Assembly (NCBI GenBank): GCA_014281115.1
Contig: JACONQ010000021.1
Coordinates: 682,001 to 746,000 of the forward strand
Direction of reading: 5' to 3'
DNA from: Laburnicola sp. R22_1
Lineage: Eukaryota; Ascomycota; Dothideomycetes; Pleosporales; Didymosphaeriaceae
DNA length: 64,000 nucleotides
In this document: one piece after another, positions 58,994-64,000 of the stretch
Layout of the letters: each line of letters opens with the position of its first letter
How positions within the stretch are numbered: position 1 is the first letter of the stretch
Notes under the pieces: model-generated
What the model was told of the DNA's origin: nothing
What the model saw: only the letters and a program-made list of their open reading frames with translations
Database searches by the model: none
Program-made: the position numbers and the translations under genes

Positions 58994-60637
58994 CTACCCA
59001 AGCCTGACCTTCTTCCAAATCCTCAGACACTCTTGCAAATCGCCGACCACGCTTCCCATCGGCTCACTGACCATATCCCGCATGGCAGCTAGCACACAAC
59101 TCGCCAGCGCAAACGCAACCTGATCTTCCTTCACGGCCATGTAGTTACTCTTAGCCATACCCCCTGATTGTGCCCAGTTCCTCCACATATCTAACATAAC
59201 ACCGATTCGTCGCGCGAAAGTCTGATCTTGGAGCATGCCATAGAGGATCTGCTCCACGAGCGAGGGCATACTAGGTGTACAGCTGAGCCCAAGCCGCCGC
59301 TGGAGCAATTTACGATTCGCGTCCATGACGACGCCAATGGGCAGCTTTTGACTCTGGATCGCTTCCAACAACTCCGTCTCTCGCCTTTGCTCCATGATCA
59401 TGAGTTTTCTTCTGTTGTCGTAATGGAAGTCTATGGCTTCTCTCTCCATTCGTTTCCTTCTTGCTGCATCCCTTTCTGTGGGCGGCAATCGCATCTCCGC
59501 CATCATTGTGCGGCCCTGTTCCTGTACCTTGATTTGCCTCTCGAGGTGCTCTGCATCGTCGTTGTGTGGGGTGCGCCATGCGGGTACCTCTGCGTCCGTC
59601 ATCGCGCCGAGGAGAACCATGACACCGCAAGGTACGGTGGCGTGTCGAGATAGGGCAAGAATGTCCGAGGGGATGGAGAAGGACCACAGACCGCCCTGCG
59701 GTGCTTGAAACGCGGTGGCAGCGCAGCAGAACCAAAAGCCTGCCGTCGAGGTAGTAGAGGATGGCGGCGCGGAGCGGAGATGGTAGAGCGACAGTTTGTG
59801 TTTTGCGTCGTCTTCGCGGTACGCCTCTTGAATCCCCGTAGCCGATATCCTGACGCAAATTGCGGACCGCAATCTCAAAACCTCGCTCGCGGCACTGTCA
59901 TCGTCCAAGAATGCCCCTTTCTTTTCCGCTTCGCTCGTGCCACCCGCCTTGCCCGCTTCCTCGATATCATGCAATTTTGCCAGCACATCTTCTTCTGGGT
60001 TCGCCACTACGTTCACGCTAATCCAATAAGGCGGCAAGTTGTCTTTTCCCCTCCGGTCCCACTCTTTCTTCCATCTCAAGCCCAGACTCAGAATCCCATC
60101 ACTATCATCACTCAACGCTACACTCAAAACATCTTCCTGGCTACCCGGACTGACCAGCAACCTTGTCCCCGCCGGTGTCCACAGTCCTGCATTCCTCAGA
60201 TCCGCCCACCCAGCCTGGCTAGGCACAGCCCCCCTATCCAGCAAAAAAGCAACAAGAGCCTCGAATTCAATCTCCGCCTGCGGCTGCACCAACTCGTCAT
60301 GATACTGCAGTCTATAACTCTTCGTCCCAATCACCATCTCCTTCCATTCGAAAATCGTCCAGCTGCCGCCTCGCAGGCTGCTGGGCGCATCTCTCAAGCT
60401 AAAATACTTTGGGTCATTGCGGTCAAGCGGAATGATGCTTCTCCGCGGTATCTCGACCTCCACGATGCCGGAGAGGAGAGCAGAGCGCGTAATTGCGACA
60501 ACGCCATTGCTGGCTAGCATGCGCGTGATTTGGCGTAGCGTCAGGAAGGACTTCCAGGCTGTGTAGATGGTAGGAAGCACGCCGAGGACGGCTAATGGTA
60601 TGCCGACATATGTGATAATGTCCACGGCGGAAGGCAT
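58994..60637 (-). CDS. hypothetical membrane-anchored protein, 547 aa
   Basis: I do not recognise a named domain. This is a single intronless frame of 548 codons. The N-terminal segment (about residues 7-28, IITYVGIPLAVLGVLPTIYT) is a likely membrane anchor. The remainder is globular, with a Trp-rich region (SLRGGSWTIFEWKEMVIGTK) and a helical charged region (RMEREAIDFHYDNRRKLMIM), and ends in an amphipathic helix. It is similar in general style to conserved hypothetical proteins of filamentous ascomycetes. A pogo-like transposon sits about 108 bp upstream of its start codon, so its native promoter has been displaced. The coding frame itself is undamaged. Confidence 0.75.
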   Translation of the reverse strand: MPSAVDIITYVGIPLAVLGVLPTIYTAWKSFLTLRQITRMLASNGVVAITRSALLSGIVEVEIPRRSIIPLDRNDPKYFSLRDAPSSLRGGSWTIFEWKEMVIGTKSYRLQYHDELVQPQAEIEFEALVAFLLDRGAVPSQAGWADLRNAGLWTPAGTRLLVSPGSQEDVLSVALSDDSDGILSLGLRWKKEWDRRGKDNLPPYWISVNVVANPEEDVLAKLHDIEEAGKAGGTSEAEKKGAFLDDDSAASEVLRLRSAICVRISATGIQEAYREDDAKHKLSLYHLRSAPPSSTTSTAGFWFCCAATAFQAPQGGLWSFSIPSDILALSRHATVPCGVMVLLGAMTDAEVPAWRTPHNDDAEHLERQIKVQEQGRTMMAEMRLPPTERDAARRKRMEREAIDFHYDNRRKLMIMEQRRETELLEAIQSQKLPIGVVMDANRKLLQRRLGLSCTPSMPSLVEQILYGMLQDQTFARRIGVMLDMWRNWAQSGGMAKSNYMAVKEDQVAFALASCVLAAMRDMVSEPMGSVVGDLQECLRIWKKVRLG

Positions 60638-60745
60638 GGTGCACGATACAATTTGGGGTGCAGAGGCATCGTAGAACAGAGTTGGGCTTGAAATGTTGTC
60701 TGGGAGCGGAGTAACCCCTGTGTTGTGCCTGCGGTGGCTGAATTA
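60638..60745. promoter_or_regulatory. short residual promoter next to a transposon
   Basis: Only 108 bp separate the start codon at 60637 from the end of the pogo-like element. Any regulatory DNA that was farther upstream is now beyond the insertion. Confidence 0.6.
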
Positions 60746-62533
60746 AGCTCGGCTATATAGCTATTGATCACATAGGGTTCCTGATCACCCCACCGAAACG
60801 CGCACCCTGAATAAAACACGCGATATCTCTCAACAACGCTCTTATAATTGCCATTGAGTACACATAGATTCAAGCGCTACAGCTGCTGTAGCTACTGCAG
60901 CCCTTTCTGAAGCGCTTGATATAGTATATTTACGTTGCTGAGCTGCTAAAGCCTTAGCTGAGCGCATACCCTCCATAATAGTCTCTACCTCTGCAAAGCG
61001 TTGATTTGGGTCTATCTGAACGCGCTTTCGTGGCCGGTGAGAGCTAGTAGTCTGTAGATGATACTCAAGGCGTCTTTTCTCTGATTCTAGCCCTGCAGCT
61101 CTAGCATTCGCAGCTGCTAGCGCCTTACCTGCGTTTTGTAGGAGCCGGGTCCTATGACCTAGGTTTTCGAGGCTCTGGACGTCGCGCTGCGCCAAGTAGA
61201 GATCCCGAGGGCCTTGAGGGGTAGAGAGGAAGCTCTGAGGCTGCTGCTGAGGTTGCTGCTAAGGCGTAGGCGTTGTAGGCCTCTGAGAGACCTGCGACGA
61301 GCTAAGCACGTGATTAATGTTGAATGGGCAGATACCAGCAGCCTGCCAACCAGCTCGAATCACACGCTCTGTGAAGCCTTCCTCCCTAGCTTGATAGTAG
61401 CAGGCAATAAAGCGCTCCTTCTTGACAGGCGCGGCGTCGTCGAGCGATGCGAGCTCCTGGATCTGGCGTCGGTAACTAGACTTAATTACCGAGAAAGGAG
61501 CGAGATCTAGAGGCTGTAGGACGTGAGAGGAGTGCGCAGGTAGGTATAGGAGCTCAATTCGATGCTGTTTACAGAGCCAGAGGAACTCAATATCAATATG
61601 GCTGCCATGGCCGTCAAGAATAAGCAGGCGGTACTGGCCGTCAGCTGGCGCCGTCTCAGGGATGAATATGCGCTGCAGCCACTCAACACCTATCGCATTT
61701 GACGTCCATCCATTCTCGGAGGTTGTATAGAGCCAGTCGGGTATTGATTTGGCTAGGAACTAGGTAGTCTGCAGGCTCTGGCCCTTGAAGATAACTACGC
61801 AGCGCAGCTTCCGCCCTGTTGCCGATACGCACTTAATTATTGAGACCCACTCGCGATTCTCTGGCGACTTAACGTAAGCCTTCTTCTTTAATGCCCTAGC
61901 AAGGACTCTGGTGTTAGTACATACACCTAGCGCAATGCCAGTCTTATTCATATTGTACGTATTCTCCGTCTGTATATTAAGTCGCTGTCGAGTCTGCTCA
62001 TAGAGCTCTAGGAACGCGCGGAGCTGTTCTGGCGTAGCTGCCTCAGCTCTCTGGGCGTTAAGCTTCCGGCCTACTACTGAGGCGACGCGTGGCTGGCGCT
62101 TAATGAAGTGTGAGAGCTAGAGCTTGCCGACAGGCTGATTGTCGCCGTTTATGCGCAGAATTCGATTCGCCATCTCTCGCGCGCGAGCGTGTGGAGGAGG
62201 ATAGCCGCGTGCGTCTTCTTTAAGGATCCATTCAACAAGGAAATCCTCTTGTAGAGGAGTCAATCGCTGCTGGTGTTGATGGCTGAGCGCGCTCGTTGTT
62301 GCGCCACGGAGTCGCGTTGATAGCGTAGATTGAGGGATATTGTACGCCTTTGCAGCTGCGCGTTGGCTAGAATAAAGACCTGCGTTGAAATCGCTGATAG
62401 CTGATTGTATAGCTAGCTCACGGGCGTCCATTTTGATGAGCGTTGTTGAGAGATATCGCGTGTTTTGTTCAGGGTGCGCGTTTCGGTGGGGTGATCAGGA
62501 ACCCTATGTGATCAATAACTATATAGCCGAGCT
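60746..62533 (-). mobile_element. pogo-like DNA transposon, 1788 bp
   Basis: Inverted repeats of about 97 bp begin agctcggctatatagctatt and end at the matching sequence before 62534. TA lies on both sides (60744-60745 and 62534-62535). The element is the same size as that at 1971-3755 and encodes a related transposase, but its terminal repeats differ beyond the first bases, so the two belong to sister families. It stands directly against the element that begins at about 62536, sharing the TA. Confidence 0.9.
60842..62431 (-). pseudogene. pogo-family transposase, inactivated
   Basis: From the ATG at 62431 the protein reads like that of the 1971-3755 element (SQRAAAKAYNIPQSTLSTRL, EDFLVEWILKEDARGYPPPH, LLILDGHGSHIDIEFLWLCK, HSSHVLQPLDLAPF). 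Three in-frame TAG codons interrupt it: at about 62116, where the relative has Trp; at about 61762, where it has Trp (TTWF); and at about 61259, in a Gln run. The first catalytic motif reads NMNKTG instead of NIDETG, so both Asp and Glu are lost by G-to-A changes. All lesions are transitions of the RIP type. The second and third catalytic Asp residues persist. The C-terminus is basic and ends MCTQWQL, like MCMEWQLE in the relative. Confidence 0.88.
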
Positions 62534-62535
62534 TA

Positions 62536-64000
62536 GGGTTACGCCAACGCGAGCGCGTCCGAATACCGTGTCCGTGCGCGTAACGGGCCACGTCGCGTAA
62601 CGGGCCACGAACAACATGCTCACCACCACAAAGATGAGGTTATTGTAACAGCTATAATAGCTCTTTTAACGAGATTTTTTGGTGGAGAGACCTGTAACAT
62701 GCTCGCGATTGATTTGTATTATCTATATTTGCGTGGAATGTTGATGGTGCGGCCACGAGAGTTGATTTTGGGTGGAGCAGCTGGTGCAGCTTCTGGCGAC
62801 TCCCTGACAGCTGCAGTACCGCGCGCGCGTCTCTTGGGCTTACGCTTTGCTGAGGGCGCTCTTGAGGCTTTGCGCTTACCCGTTTGGGCAGTTTTAGATG
62901 CTCTCTTAGTGTTTTGGGCCTCGATTCTGGCCGCGCGAGCAGCTGCCTGTTCGGCCTTTAGCTGATCTCTCACCACTTTGGCTCTCTCTCTCGCCACGCG
63001 TCTCTCCTCAGCCTCTTGCTCTTGGAGGAGCTTAGCAGCAGCTTGAAGCTCCTTCCTGTTCGCCTTTGCAAGCTGCTCCTCATGCTCTTGGTGTTGTACT
63101 ACTGCCTCACGTGCACGTGCCTCTCTCAGCTTGCGCGGTGACCAGAAGACAGCACCACTATGGTACTCCTCGCGCTGCTGCAAGTTGAGAGGTTTGCCGC
63201 GCTTTTTGTGCCTCCTCTTAACAGTAAGAGCCTCTCTTAGGCCGTTATTCTTATGGTGTAGCAGCTCGTTTTGAGCTGCGAGTGAGTGGAGCGTTTGAGA
63301 GAGCGTCTTGGAGTCCTCCGCGGCAGTATCCCTCACTGCAGAGCGTACGAGACGCTCCATGTGACGCCAGTCGCTCTCTTTGGGTGCTGGGGGACATGCT
63401 TCACCTCCTCTATACTCGCTGGAGCTCTCTCTCTCGAAGCGTTTGAGTATAGCCTCTGGCTCCATGGGCCATATGCCAGTGGCTTCAAAGGAATTGAGGA
63501 TCGTCTCTGTCGTGAAGGCAGACTGCCAGGCACCCCAGAACAATGGGAAGAAGTCTCCCTTCGTGACTGGGATGAGCCCTTGGCTCCTTTGGAGGTGGCT
63601 AGAGAGCTCCTTGGAGTAGCTACTTGAGAGAGGCTTGAAGCAAACAACATCGAGTGGCTGAAGCGTGTGAGTAGAGTGAGGGGGAAACACGGCCAGGAGT
63701 ATACGATGGGAGTTGCAGTAGTCGATAAAGTCCTTTGTGAGGTGACTGCCATGGCCGTTAAGTATGAGGAGACGCCAGTCCCTCCCGCGACGCGCTTTCT
63801 GCTTCGTACAGCGATCGAATACCTGCTCTAGCCACGCCAATCCGATGTCGTTGTTCGTCCATCCTGACGGAGATGAAGCCACAAAGACGTCGTGTTGCCC
63901 GGCTTTAATGGCGGCCACCCATGAGGCCTGCAGTGAGCTGTTCGCCGACTGGTAGATGAGGCCGGGCGAGAGAGCACTCCCATCTGCGCAGACGGCTGCT
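62536..64000 (-). mobile_element. larger pogo/Fot-like element, truncated by the window edge
   Basis: The left boundary is inferred from the TA at 62534-62535 and a GC-rich terminal zone (gggttacgccaacgcgagcg) with a tandem word, cgcgtaacgggccacg, at about 62577-62608. The right end lies outside the window. The minus-strand transposase fills most of it. A matching terminal repeat cannot be checked here. Confidence 0.7.
62719..64000 (-). CDS. pogo/Fot-like transposase, C-terminal part (N-terminus beyond the window)
   Basis: The frame is open without a stop from the window edge to 62719, about 426 codons. It begins inside the catalytic core (GLIYQSANSSLQASWV), continues through SSPSGWTNNDIGLAWLEQVF, RLLILNGHGSHLTKDFIDYC and FPPHSTHTLQPLDVVCFKPL, and ends in a long coiled, Arg/Lys/Ala-rich tail (EEQLAKANRKELQAAAKLLQ onward) that may bind DNA or mediate assembly. 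The third catalytic Asp (LQPLDVV) is present. The second catalytic position is Asn (AAC, plus-strand 63757-63759) where the relative at 61613-61615 has Asp. That is a single CpA-to-TpA difference. The first Asp lies outside the window. The partial frame is otherwise unbroken. Confidence 0.85.
   Translation of the reverse strand, partial: AAVCADGSALSPGLIYQSANSSLQASWVAAIKAGQHDVFVASSPSGWTNNDIGLAWLEQVFDRCTKQKARRGRDWRLLILNGHGSHLTKDFIDYCNSHRILLAVFPPHSTHTLQPLDVVCFKPLSSSYSKELSSHLQRSQGLIPVTKGDFFPLFWGAWQSAFTTETILNSFEATGIWPMEPEAILKRFERESSSEYRGGEACPPAPKESDWRHMERLVRSAVRDTAAEDSKTLSQTLHSLAAQNELLHHKNNGLREALTVKRRHKKRGKPLNLQQREEYHSGAVFWSPRKLREARAREAVVQHQEHEEQLAKANRKELQAAAKLLQEQEAEERRVARERAKVVRDQLKAEQAAARAARIEAQNTKRASKTAQTGKRKASRAPSAKRKPKRRARGTAAVRESPEAAPAAPPKINSRGRTINIPRKYR

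Overview
The window is from a filamentous ascomycete, most likely Pezizomycotina and plausibly a Dothideomycete. Reasons: introns of about 45-170 bp with GTRNGT donors and CTAAC/TACTAAC branch sites; fungal-type families (ECM14, DHA1 exporters, highly reducing polyketide synthase remains, DUF7708); and sharply partitioned DNA in which TA-rich blocks full of stops alternate with GC-balanced gene blocks. That partition, plus nonsense codons in dead transposons that are almost all CAA/CAG to TAA/TAG or TGG to TAG, is the signature of repeat-induced point mutation (RIP). Species cannot be named from the sequence alone.

Layout. 1-11.1 kb is a TA-rich repeat graveyard. Inside it sits a RIP-damaged pogo/Fot-like element (1864-6892) that was invaded side by side by a cleaner pogo-like element (1971-3755) and a Tc1/mariner element (3797-5188), each with recognisable terminal inverted repeats and TA target duplications. 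A roughly 59-copy TTA microsatellite lies at 10.6-10.77 kb. 11.1-23 kb is sparse accessory DNA: a small hypothetical gene, a broken AAA ATPase gene, a broken DUF7708 gene and an intact intronless 780-residue orphan. 24.9-30.6 kb is a compact housekeeping block in two divergent pairs: L-type lectin / Tim13, and mitochondrial nuclease Nuc1 / Tcd-type t6A dehydratase. 30.6-38.3 kb is gene-poor, with diverged repeats, a minisatellite and fused scraps of an MFS exporter and of a polyketide synthase enoyl-reductase domain, the debris of a secondary-metabolite cluster. 38.4-60.6 kb is gene-rich: ECM14 pseudo-carboxypeptidase, a Sec7-PH Arf exchange factor, an SDR with a possible peroxisomal signal, a broken flavin monooxygenase, NOSIP, tafazzin, NC2-alpha, a DHA1 exporter and two membrane-anchored hypotheticals. 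60.7-64 kb returns to transposons: a RIP-hit pogo relative inserted about 108 bp upstream of the last gene, then a larger pogo-like element that runs off the window.

No single new system is evident. The most useful points are the transposon chronology, a catalytic Asp to Asn change in two transposases that is exactly a CpA to TpA change, the precise lesions in the AAA and DUF7708 genes, four single-base homopolymer deficits that suggest assembly undercalling, and the unexplained repeated modules in the 31-38 kb gene desert. Exon boundaries were placed by eye and may be off by a base.
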